Below the pieces are notes generated by a model, which was not told the DNA's origin, did not search any database, and worked only from the letters and a program-made list of their open reading frames with translations. A stretch of DNA of 64,000 nt from Synanceia verrucosa (lineage: Eukaryota > Chordata > Actinopteri > Perciformes > Synanceiidae): NCBI GenBank assembly GCA_029721515.1, contig CM056553.1:13644447-13708446 (forward strand), in the 5' to 3' direction. This document shows, one piece after another, positions 1-10,800 of this stretch. The translations under genes were made by a program, and so were the position numbers. Position 1 is the stretch's first letter; each line of letters opens with the position of its first letter.

Positions 1-159
1 CTAAACCTTGTGGACAGCCTTCCCAGAAGGGTTGAAGCTCTTATATCTGCAAAGGATGGACCGGCGTCATATTGAACCCTATGGATTAGGAATGGGATGT
101 CACTTAAGTTCATATGTGAGTCAAGGCAGGTGAGCGAATACTTTTGGCAATATAGCGTA
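1..159 (+). mobile_element. Tc1-like DNA transposon, 3' end (truncated by window edge)
   Basis: Frame 1 reads the last 24 codons of a Tc1-type transposase (VDSLPRRVEALISAKDG) and stops at 73-75. About 85 bp of non-coding sequence follows, ending in the Tc1 terminal motif GAATACTTTTGGCAATATAG (about 136-155). The rest of the element lies left of the window. The internally deleted element at 44775-45238 carries the same 3' sequence on the opposite strand. Family assignment rests on recognising the transposase C-terminus and the terminal motif. Confidence 0.8.
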
Positions 160-301
160 TTTGAAGAGAGTTTATGGCTGTTTTTTTTTTTTTGCTTCGG
201 AAGGTTCCTCTGGCAGCCATGAAACGAGCTGTTCAGACAATATGTTAAAACATGCCTGTTTTGCATAGATTTAACAGTGAATACTTTTGGCAATATAGTG
301 T
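160..301 (-). repeat. Inverted fragment of the slc43a3 5' flank, bracketed by Tc1 end motifs
   Basis: Bases about 163-283 are a diverged reverse complement of 4508-4616, the segment just upstream of coding exon 1 of copy 1, which also recurs at 27010-27660 and 63120-63230. The inverted fragment ends at a second GAATACTTTTGGCAATATAG motif (279-298), identical to the Tc1 end at 136-155. It could be captured sequence, or the remains of an inverted gene copy to the left. No coding sequence is seen in it. Confidence 0.6.
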
Positions 302-859
302 ATCTCTCATGACGCCGCGCGTGTTACGCTCTGGGACAGTGAATGTATGTATTCAACAGTGAATGTATAGTATTCATGAAATTCAGTACATTTTTTAAAT
401 GTTTTTTCTGTCTTTTCCTTATGGGATTGTCCTTCAGATTGTGTGTAAAGTATGTTGCTCTGTCCTACAAATGAAGTATTCAAGCAAGTAATGCCAATGA
501 GCTGGTTTTAACGACTATGACAGGCAGTATCAAGTTCAATTGATGCCTACTGAGGTGATCTGAGGTCTGATTTCTTATCTGTGTACTGACGTGAATCCAA
601 AAATTAACACAGGCACATTTACCCGCATTTTCCAAAACCAGTGCAGTGCCCTTGAAAGTATGAAAAATGTGCACTTCCCTTCACTTGTTGCCCTTTAGTG
701 TTTCACACCAGTATTTTCACCTGCCACACCCTGACTGTTTTCACCTATCTCATCAACCCTACCATCACTAATACCTTGTTATCACCCTCTCATTATAATT
801 CCCTCCTTTGCCTGTGCCAGTACATTTCTTAGCATTGTTCTAGCCTTGTCTCGTCTCCT

Positions 860-935
860 TGAGTTTTCAGTGTGTGATTTGCAGCTTTCTTCAGTTTCTT
901 CAGGACTGACTTCTTGTGTACCCTACCCATTTTTG
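860..935 (+). other. slc43a3: Candidate non-coding 5' exon of slc43a3 copy 1
   Basis: The start codon lies just inside an exon that begins at an AG acceptor (4755-4756), so at least one upstream non-coding exon is needed. In modules A, B and C the sequence GACTGACTTCTTRTGTA is followed by a strong splice donor GGTAAGTAG (donor after 935, 25148 and 57602). In module D, which has no gene, this segment is disrupted. The 5' limit is a guess, and no TATA box was identified. This is inference from conservation plus the donor, not proof of transcription. Confidence 0.35.
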
Positions 936-1329
936 GTAAGTAGAGACTTTTTTATTACAATTGAAAGCTGTGCCTTGAACAGACATTAACACTGTGCTGA
1001 TAATACATCTCTTTCTGCATTTTATTATCAAAGTGGAATTAGACCCTAAATGCACTATAGACCATGCACTACAGATTGGAATTAAATGGGACCCGGTAAT
1101 GTAACCAAACCGACCATTTGGTATCACTACACTGACATGTTTGCGCCACAACCCTAAGTATGAGCAGCCATATATGAGGCTGGAGGCCTGCCCTTTAACG
1201 TCTGATCTTGTTAATACGATGCCTGACAAGGACCAGAGAAATGGAATGGTGCAGTATTAGTAACTTTACCATATATCAAGGTTTAAAGGAGTACTTGTCA
1301 CTGTCAACAACATTCCCTCTTAAAAAAAG

Positions 1330-1870
1330 GTGATGTGAGGCTTCCATGAAGAGCAGAGAACCTCAATGCACAACTTTAACCACAGTTCTTTTCAGATTAA
1401 AAGTCTTTTTTGTGCTGACTGGAATGCAGGGAAAACATTCTGGCACACAGTAGTGCACATGGGGACTATCACACATGCTATTCTGGGCTGGTGGAAGAGA
1501 CACGCCAAAAATCTAATCGTTCTCTCAAACTAGAAACAAAAAGGGCTTGCCAGAAGGGAGGAAAAAAATACTCGAAAAAAACAACATAGAAAAACACTCA
1601 CAAAGGAGGCTAAAATAAATAATAAAAACTGCTCACTGAGGAGGCTAATGAATCCAACAACAAAAAACTCACAAGGGAGGCTAAACTGGTTGAAGCAAAG
1701 TACTTGAGCTGGCAGCAGAAACTCAAGGGACATAGAATGAGCACATGACAAGGGGAGACTATTTAAACACGAGGAAGGAATCACAGCTGGAATCACTCAG
1801 GGTGAAAATGGAAAGACAACATGAATAAAAGGGACAAAAATATTGAACTTAACCAGACCAAGCAGAGGGG
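1330..1870. repeat. LTR-like dispersed repeat (ACTCACAAAGGAGGCTAAA family)
   Basis: This non-coding segment contains several variants of ACTCACAAAGGAGGCTAAA. It matches 58110-58770 in module C, and similarly organised segments occur at 36476-37070, 47672-48365 and 50869-51600 and, reversed, in intron 2 of copies 1 and 2. There is no open frame of note. It looks like a solo LTR or a non-autonomous element; the family is not identified. Confidence 0.45.
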
Positions 1871-2817
1871 ACATGACAAAAGATCGTTTATCTGGGGCCT
1901 CAATATCAATAATATCAAATCTGTCCATGAAAAGATCATCCCAGTTATCAGTGAACTACAATTAGAGGTGACAATTTCTGCATAAGGACTGCAATCATAA
2001 AGTGAGGTACAGATTTAATTAGTGCAGGGATTTTGTTGGCTGGAATGGTATTAGTTTGAGTTTGTATCAAGTCTTACAAGAGAAAAACACAATTAAGTCA
2101 CGACTTAATCACAATCACACTGGTGAACAATACTCTGATTTCATTCTGCTTCCACTTGGATATATGCTTGTATTGACTCTAGAAAAGGAAGAAGACTCTG
2201 CTTATAAATTGAACTGCAGTTAATGAGCCATGGTCTGTCCACTGCAAACAACATGCTGGCCTCTGCAGAGCCCTGAACACAATGCTCTGTTTGTTGGCAA
2301 TGGTGGTTGGCAATATATATCATCAGTGTCCAGTACATTGATCGGCAGTCTGTGGGAGCCTGCCACTCACATCTCTTTGCAAGGCTTTGCAAGGTCATCT
2401 CCCGCTCTACAGTTAGAGATCACAACTGACAAATTGACAAATGGGCCATCTGATTCTGCAGCCACAGGTTATGTGATGTCTAGCTATGACGTCAGTGTGC
2501 TCTCGCCATGTTGCAAGAACAAGGACCGATCATGATAAACAGTATTATTAGCACTAGATTATGGGTTACTATTTGTGGTGGTTGTGAATGATTGACTCGT
2601 GTGATCCAAACATATCCAATACATACATATCCAATAATAATGTGTTTCTACCTGAGGAAAGTGCCACAGCAGAAGGTTTTAATCCATCTTCAATTTTTTT
2701 AGCAATAAGCATGCTTGACTTTTACAAAGGCTTACTCAAAAATGTACAAAGTCATAGCACTCCGTATTATTTTTGGCAACACTGTAACAAATACCGAGTC
2801 CAACAATAACAGTCGCA

Positions 2818-3303
2818 TTAACTCATTGAGTGCTCGCCATTTTATAAAACATAAAGTGCCAGCGTTTTGGCTCATTTTGAGTCATATTTCAAGACCCATA
2901 GAATATTTTGTACTATGTCTCTGAAAACACAGAATAGCTCAAATGAAAGAAGAGATTTGCTATTTCATCATGAAAAAAAAGTTTGTTTTTACCTTGTTTC
3001 TTTTTTGTTTTATCAGAGGGAGACGTCACTTTCACCAAAATCACCACTTTTTGTCCAGAATCCACCTGTTTTGCTCTCTGATCGCAATCATCTCCACTTC
3101 CTGCTTTAATCTCTGTGGCGTATAACATCTCTTTATGGTGCGACTACATTTCCCAGAAGCCCCAACATTACTCACAGGCTGAGGGAGACCGTGATCGGCG
3201 ACTGGCTGCCGAAAAACCACTTTGACTTATTATAACAGCGATGGCACTCAAATGTCAGAATTTAAATGATGTCAAGATACATCAATGGACCTCAGAGAGT
3301 TAA
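2818..3303. mobile_element. TTAA-target MITE, absent at the same site in module C
   Basis: The element is bounded by TTAA on each side (2818-2821 and 3300-3303) with degenerate inverted ends of the type CTCTTTGAGTGCCA. Module C reads straight through the matching position with a single TTAA (62280-62283) between the same flanks (CAACAATAACAGTC on the left, ACAATATG on the right). That supports an insertion with TTAA duplication. Related copies lie at 9955-10142, 14935-15010, 45358-45691 and 54368-54772. TTAA duplication is typical of piggyBac-type transposition. No transposase is encoded. Confidence 0.75.
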
Positions 3304-3474
3304 CTTACAGGAGATACAATATGAATCTGTCCCAGACTTTGTGTTTCAGATTTTTAATATTCACACATCTCCACTACCCTCCACTTAAGACCTATTTTTT
3401 TCTTTATTTTCAAGCAGTCTTTTGTTTCACAGATTCAGGGGACTTTGTGATTTTTTTTGCTGTTTTGACCAACA

Positions 3475-3600
3475 TTTGACACTGTGGATCAGGGCATTCT
3501 CTCTCGGCTGAAGCAATGCATTGGCTTTAAGATATGCTCTCACCTTTGGGATCCCCCAGGGTCCATTCTTGGTCCAGTCCTGTTTTGCCTCCATATGCAT
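3475..3600 (+). pseudogene. Decayed L2-type LINE reverse-transcriptase fragment
   Basis: Translation gives FDTVDQGILSRLKQ, then PPGSILGPVLF. These correspond to RT motif A (FDTVDH) and the following GVPQGSILGP motif, with the sequence between them deleted. The same scrap, decayed independently, is at 62480-62630 in module C, so it predates the module duplication. It is a fossil. Confidence 0.65.
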
Positions 3601-3608
3601 CACTTCCG

Positions 3609-4079
3609 CCTAATTTCCACCAGATGCGTAACAGTGCCAACGTTTTGTTGGACCGATACGCATCCATTCAAATCAATGTGTCAATTTCCACTGAATGCGG
3701 AACGCCGCCGATGTGCTGACGCCTGCCGAAGCAAATCAACAAGCTTCTATTTTTGTCGGACGTCAACAGGAAGTCATGTACAGACACAAAATCAAGCATA
3801 TTTTCAAAATAAAATAATCCGTGTTTGTGGCGGATCATATTGATTTCCTTCTACTCAGTGGACACAGGGTGATTCTCTTTTCACTGACACTCTGCTACAA
3901 TCTGCTATATAATGCGATTATACGTGAATTTGCGAGATCTCTTTAGTTAGCGAGATCTCGTTCTTATGATTTCAGCTGTTCGGCGTAGCTGCAGCAGGTG
4001 CATCTGGTGGGTATTGACGGATGATGGACAACGCACTTCGACAGATGTCGGCGTCATTCCGCATCCAGTGGAAATTAGG
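3609..4079. mobile_element. Non-autonomous DNA element with about 30-bp inverted ends
   Basis: The left end starts CCTAATTTCCACCAGATGCG and the right end is the near-perfect reverse complement CGCATCCAGTGGAAATTAGG. The interior has no significant coding potential. Module C continues from GCATCACAT into CTTTTCTCAAAACTCA without it (near 62600), so it was gained after, or lost from C since, the duplication. I could not see a clear target-site duplication, so the superfamily is open. Confidence 0.7.
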
Positions 4080-4801
4080 GGTTAGGCTCTTTCCTTAAAA
4101 CTCGTTTTGTTCCATTGTCACACATCAAAACTGACAATGCACTAACGCTATCCTAATTAAACTGTTCAACGTCAGATTCTCCTGTGTGCAATAATGTGAA
4201 TTCAACTGTTGAGTCTGTCTACTCAGTACTTGGCCTAGTTTTCTAATTGCTTATTGCACTATCCTCTTGGAACTGCTGTAACCCACTTCAACTCTCCCCA
4301 GCATGGGAGCAATAATTATTTTTTGTTTTTATTTATGTTGCTTATGAGATTGTGGTGATTGACAACTTTCTGGATGTTTATTGTTATTTTATTCATCATT
4401 TTTAACGAATTTTTACATGTTGAAAATAATTGAATAAAAATAAAGTGAAAAGAAAAGAAATTTATCATTATGAGTCCCAGTTGTATAACTGTAGCAAAAT
4501 AACTGTTACATCTATGCAAGATAGGCATGTTTAAACATATTAGCTGAACAAATTTTTCATGGCTGCCACAGGACCATTCCTAAGCAAAAAAAGCAGCCAT
4601 AACCCCTCTTCAAACATATTAATTGGGAGAGATTGGTCCACCGCATTACAATCTAACCAATGATGATGATGCCAGAAAAGTCCCATTCTACACCTAAAAA
4701 AATCAAAATGTACCAGAATTACATTTCTCATTTTTTTATTTTCCTTTGTTTCGCAGGTGGAGTGACCCTTTTGTGTGTGTGTGTGTGGTGTGTGAGGAAC
4801 T

Positions 4802-7800
4802 ATGGTGTGTCAAGGGAGTTTTTTGAAGAGTTTAACGGTGAGAAACTGGCTCACCTTTGTTACGAGTATATTGGAATGTTTGTGTTTTGCTGGAGCCGTG
4901 CTCGGCTGGGCTTCTCTTGCTTTTGTCCTGAAGGCGGAGGGCTACTTCAGCTATCTGTGTGTCAACACCACAAAAGTCAATGCAACACATGCCTTAGGTA
5001 AGTTTGAATACTTAACACCTGTGCAGTCCTCTGTGATCTTAATTGCCTCATTTAACTACAGTGACTGTTCTTTCTTTCTCTATGTTTTATGTGTCCACAG
5101 ATTGCAGTGTACAGGATGAAGAGTTCTCTCTCATTTTCACCATTGCCTCCTTTTTGTTCAGTTTTGTGACGCTGCCCAACGGTTTCATCTTTGACAAGTT
5201 TGGGACTACAGTGGCTCGGCTCATTGGAATGTGAGTCCCACAACACCTTAATTACTTAAAGGGACGGTGTGTAGCATCTAGTGGTGTCATTGCAGATTGC
5301 AACCAATGCAGTACCTCTCCTCTCAGTCCTCTCCGTCTCAGACTGTGGTAACCAAGCTGCAGAGTGCAAACCATGGTAATGCTGTTCGCCTTGCTTAGAA
5401 ACCATCCTTACCATAATAACACAACTTAAGGAGCAGTGGAAGTCTAACAGACTGGCGGCATGGTGGTACACTGGTTAGCACTGTCGCCTCACAGCAAGAA
5501 GGCACTAGGTTCCTGGCCTGGAGCCTTTCTGTGTGGAGTTTGCATGTTCTCCCCGTGTCTGTGTGGGTTCTCTCTGGGTACTGCAGCTTCCTCCACCATC
5601 CAAAGACATGCATGGGGATTAGGTTAATTCCATCAATCCATCCATTTGCTACTGCTGGAGCCTATCCCAGCTATCTTAGGGCAGAAGGGAGGGTACACCC
5701 TGGACAAGTTGCCACCTCATCGCAGGGCACATAGAGACAGACAACTACTCGCACTCAAATTCACACCTACGGTCACTTTAAATCAGCCAATTTACCTAAT
5801 CCCCATGCATGTTTTTGGATGGTGTGAGGAAGCCGGAGTACTTGGACAGAACCCACGCGGACAAACTCCACACAGAAAGGCCCCGGTACCTTCTTGCTGT
5901 GAGGCGACATTGGATAAGGTTAATTGACTAATTTCAATTGCCTGTAGGTGTGAGTAGGTGTCTTATTTTGTATTCTTCCATGCTTCCATGATGTTTGACT
6001 TGTGAGTCTTTTGCTTCTTTTTATATTGTTATTTTGTTATTGTTGTTAGTCATTTTTTCCCATAAGAGTGATTTTGCTTTGTTTCTTTTAGTTTAGGGTT
6101 TGCCTTAATTTGCAGTTTTTTCAAGAGTTTGTATTTTGTTAGTTAGATTAGTTTCCTCCCTGTGAGTTTGATTTTGTTTGTTATTTCCTCCAAGTGAGCA
6201 CCCTTTGTCTTTGTCTACTTTTCTTTATTTTGTGACTTTTGTGTTCTGAGTTGTAACAGTTTCAGTGAGAGTTTGTCTTGACTGTATTATTTCTGAATAT
6301 TTTCTGAGTCATACTTTTAGGTCCATTTCCTGCTGGTTGCCAGTGTAACCTGATAATATATCTGGACAGCATGATAAGTGCAGATGAGATCAGATCTCCA
6401 CACAGCAGCACGAGAACCTGAACTTTGAATGTGTGATGTCATTGTATCGAATTTGCTGTTTCATTGATTTGTATTCATTGGAAGAGCAGTTTTCCCATTT
6501 TAAATTCTTTGAACCTTAAACATATAAAGTGACAGGATAACATTTTTTTCCCCACCAGCATTTCTTACACAGCAGGGACCTTGATGGTGGCCTTCTCAAC
6601 TGCAGGTGAAAACAAATCTCTCTCTCTCAACCTTATTGTTTAATGACAAGAGGTAACCATGACTTTAACAGCTCTGGATGCACGCTTTTCTTCTCCTATT
6701 AGCTTTGGCACTGCTGATTTTTCCAGCTCTGTCCCTCATGGCCGTGGGTGGCAACTTCCTTATGATAACCAACATCCAGGTAATGGAACAGAACTAATTT
6801 TACACTGAATGAAGTCAAGTCAAGTCAAGTCAGTTTTATTTGTATAGCCCAATATCACAAATTATGAATTTGCCCCATTGGGCTTTACAAGCTGAAGAGG
6901 ATATGACACCCTCTGTCTTTTACAAATGACCCTCACATCGCCAAAGGAAAAACTCCCCCAAAAAAACCTTTTAACAGGGAAAAAGAAATGGAAGAAACCT
7001 CAGGAAGAGCAACAGAGGAGGGATCCCTCTTCCAGGATGGACAGACGTGCAATAGATGCCATGTGTACAGAATAACAACAATAAAAACACATTAACACTC
7101 CATATAACAACAGTTAATAGATATAAAGATGTGCAAAAGTGTCCAAGGGGATGATCAGCATCATCAAGCTGTCAGCGATGGATTCTGAGAAAAGCAGCAT
7201 GTCCTCTTCTCCACCACGCCAACCAGAAGATGTCTGGCAGCACGTAATTCCTCTTTACCATACCAATTGATGGAGCATGGGCAGCATGTCCTCCTCTCCA
7301 CCACACCAAACAGGAGAAGCCTCAGCAAGTTGCCCTCGTCATCACCACGTCATGCAGTACCAAAAGATGGTCTGCCCAACCTCTACTCTACAAGTGTTAA
7401 ATGGAGTAAGAGGAAACACATTCTCTTCTCCACTACTGTAACAGATACAACCTGAGCAGCATCGCCTCCATCTCACCAAACAGATGAAGCCTGGATGAGA
7501 CCACCTCCTTCTCACCGAGTAGCCTCAGCTCACGAACACCTGGGAGATAAAAAAAGCACAAGGACTCCGGGGAAGAAGATGAGTTAGTGAAATCACTTAG
7601 TGGAGGCATCCAAATGAAGAAGAAAAGAAGGTCAGTGTGTCAGTGGAAGTCCCCTGGTAGTCTAGATCTATAGCAGCAGAACTAATGAACTAATGACTGA
7701 TCCAAGACAGCCTAAGTCAGCCTTGGATCAGCCCTAACTATAGGCACTATCAAAAAGGAAAATCTTAAGCCTACTCTTGAATAAGGGTATGGTGTCTGCC

Positions 7801-10800
7801 TCCCAGACTGAAAGAGGGAGTTGATTCCACAGAAGAGAAGCTTGGTAACTGAAAGCTCTAGCTCCCATTCGACTTTTATAAACCCTAGGAACCTCTAATA
7901 GTCCTGCATTCTGAGAGTGCAGAGTTCTAGCAGGGTTATAGGGCACTATTAGCTCTTTAAGATAAGATGGAGCCTGACCATTCAGTCTCTTATAGGTGAG
8001 GAGGAGGATTTTAAATTTTATTCTAGATTTTACAGGGAGCCAGTGCAGAGAGGCTAACACAGGAGAAATATGTTCTCTTTTCCTAGTTCTGGTCAGAACA
8101 TGGGCTGCAGGGTTCTGGACCAGCTGGAGAGTCTTGATAGACTTATTGGGGCGGCCTGATAATAACGAGTTACAATAGTCCAGCCTAGAAATAACAAATG
8201 CATAGACTAATTTTTCTGCATCGTTTTGAGAGAGAATATGCCTGATTTTTGCGATGTTACGCAAGTGGAAAAAAAGCAGTTCTAGCTCTGTGTTTCATGT
8301 GGACGTTGAAGGACTTGGTCAAAAATTACTCCTAGATTTCTTACAGTGGTGCTAGAGGCTGGTGCAATGCCATCTAGAATAAGTAATACATTAGATAATT
8401 TATCTCTGAGATTTTTGGGGCCAATTAGAATAACTTCAGTTTTCTCTGAATTTAACAACAGGAAATTGTCCGTCATCCACGTTTTTATGCCCTTAAGGCA
8501 TGTTTGGAGTTTATCTAACTGGCTGATTTCATCTGGCTTGAAGGACAAATATAGCTGAGTATCATCTGCATAACAGTGACAGTTTATGGAGTGTTTTCTA
8601 ATAACATTACCTAATGCTATAAAGTAAATAGAATTGGCCCAAGCACAGAACCTCAAGGAACTCCATAACTGATTTTGGAGTGCATGGAAGACTCATCATT
8701 AACAGGAACAAACTGTGATCGATCTGATAAAAATGACTATGATATTTCCTAAATCCTAACTGAAAGTCCTCAAATAGATTATTGTTCTGTAGAAAGTCAC
8801 ATAGCTGACTGCACCCTGCTTTCTCAAGGATCTTAGATAGAAAAGGAAGGTTGGATATTGGTCTATAGTTGGCTAAAACCTCTGGATCAAGAGTGGGCTT
8901 CTTTAGACGAGGTTTGATTACAGCTACTTTAAATGACTGAGGTACATAGCCAGACAGCAAAGACAAGTTAATCATGTTTAATAAAGAGGTGCCCAGTAAA
9001 GGGAAAACTTCCTTAAGCAGTGAAGTTGGGATGGGGTCTAAGAGACAGTTAGATGGCTTAGATGAGGAAATCATTGAAGTAAATTTAAGGAGGTCTATGG
9101 GAGAAAAGCAGTCCAAATATCTAGTGTACATGGATTTACTTGATGGAGTGTAGTCCAGAAGTAAAAATTCAAAGGTTAACAAGTAATGGTCTGATAGGAA
9201 GGAATTATCTTGGTAGACTAATAAATATTCCACTTCAATGTCGTAGGTCAGGACCAGGTCGAGGGTATGGTTAAAACAGTGAGTTCGTTCCTGAACATTC
9301 TGACAAAAGTCAATTGAATCTAACAGCGAGATAAAAGTAATGCCAAGACTGTCACTATCAACGTTCACATGAATATTAAAGTCACCTACAATAATGACTT
9401 TATCAGTTCTCAGGACTAAAGTTGATAAAAATTCAGAGAACTCAGATAGAAATTGAGAATATGGACCTTGAGCACGGTACACTATAACAAATAAACAGGT
9501 TTCCCAGTTTTTCAGGTACGACAAAAAAATAAACATTATGAAGGAAACAAAAAACAAAGACAAAACATTCATTTGATTGAAAAATCTCTCCCAAAGGTAG
9601 GAAACTTATTTGGTCCACGTCGTTCCACCGTTATCACTCTCCACATCGGTGCTGTTGGGTCTTCCTCAGCTCTCTTCCTTGTGATCAAGGTAAGAAAATC
9701 CACACATTGCTCTCATTAGTGAGTTATGTTCATACTCTCTCGTGTTGATGATCTTAATGTCTTTTCTTACAGTTGTTACATGATGTTGGCATCTCTCTCC
9801 TCCCATCCTTCATCTTCTTGTCCGCCTGCAGCGTCATTCACCTGCTCAGGACTTTCTTCCTGATGCCCAGAGACCGCATCCCCTACCCACTGCCTGATGA
9901 CTACACATACGGGTACAAATATCCAAGAAACCACACACACATCAACACCTCACATCAAAAAATAATGGCACTCTTTGAACTCAAGGTTCAGTGTCACAAT
10001 AAAGTTTACTACAAATCACAGAAGGGCCAAAATTAGTTACAGGCTGCGGGAGACCGCCACCTGGCTGCCAGTATACTCATTCATGGCACTCAAGCATTCT
10101 ATTTTAAAGGATGAACATACTCTTTGGCACTCAAAGAGTTAAGATACAAGGCGGTAACACAATAGTGATTGAGCTTATTGCTTTTCACATCATTATCCCA
10201 CATTCCATGGAAATATTCTTCATATCTTATTATGCGATTTTAGCTGGAAAATTAAGTTAAATAATTCAATGCCCTCGGTCTATGGCTCACTGTGTCCTTT
10301 GACGTTTTTCAGGATAACCTGTGGTAAATCAAAGACTGTGAGCTTAATGCAGTTAACAACAAATAGTAACGCAGAGATGACGACAGATGAAATCAAGGAG
10401 GATCCCATGATGCAAGGTTTGTTCACTTTATTTTGTCATCATTATACAGTCCACATAGTACGATATTACACAATAAAGTAATCATACATCCTATTTTTCC
10501 GATGGCTCTGCATCATACTTATCCTCATCTCCCTACTCTCACCTCCTCTCTCAGAGAAGAGCTTCCGAGAGTGTTTGAAATCCAGGCTCTTTTGGTTGCA
10601 GTTGCTTTGGTTGTCAGTGATCCAGCTCAGACAATACCACTTCATTGGCACCCTCAACCCTGCACTGCAGCGACTGACGGATGAAGACCCTGTACTGGGT
10701 AAATGCACACTACATCATGTTGTTACATTAGCCAAGATGGAGGATATTGTCTTTTATTCTTTTTGTTTTCATTTGTCTATTCACCTTTGTTACTGGAGCA

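Larger units (their letters stand above)
360..4756 (+). repeat. 5' module A of the slc43a3 tandem array
   Basis: This gene-free block resembles segments at 24880-27791 (B), 52070-56250 (D) and 56860-63367 (C). Shared landmarks in order: a segment at 430-640 (also 52290 and 57100), a 'TGCAGTGCCCTTGAAA' segment near 640, an exon-like segment ending in GGTAAGTAG at 935, an LTR-like repeat at 1330-1870, a segment at 2120-2600 (matches 58900-59322 plus 62001-62100), a decayed L2 reverse-transcriptase scrap near 3475-3600, and a block at 4480-4756 running into coding exon 1. Repeats are annotated separately. Because the block recurs ahead of each gene copy, it should include whatever 5' exon and promoter the gene uses. 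Confidence 0.7.
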
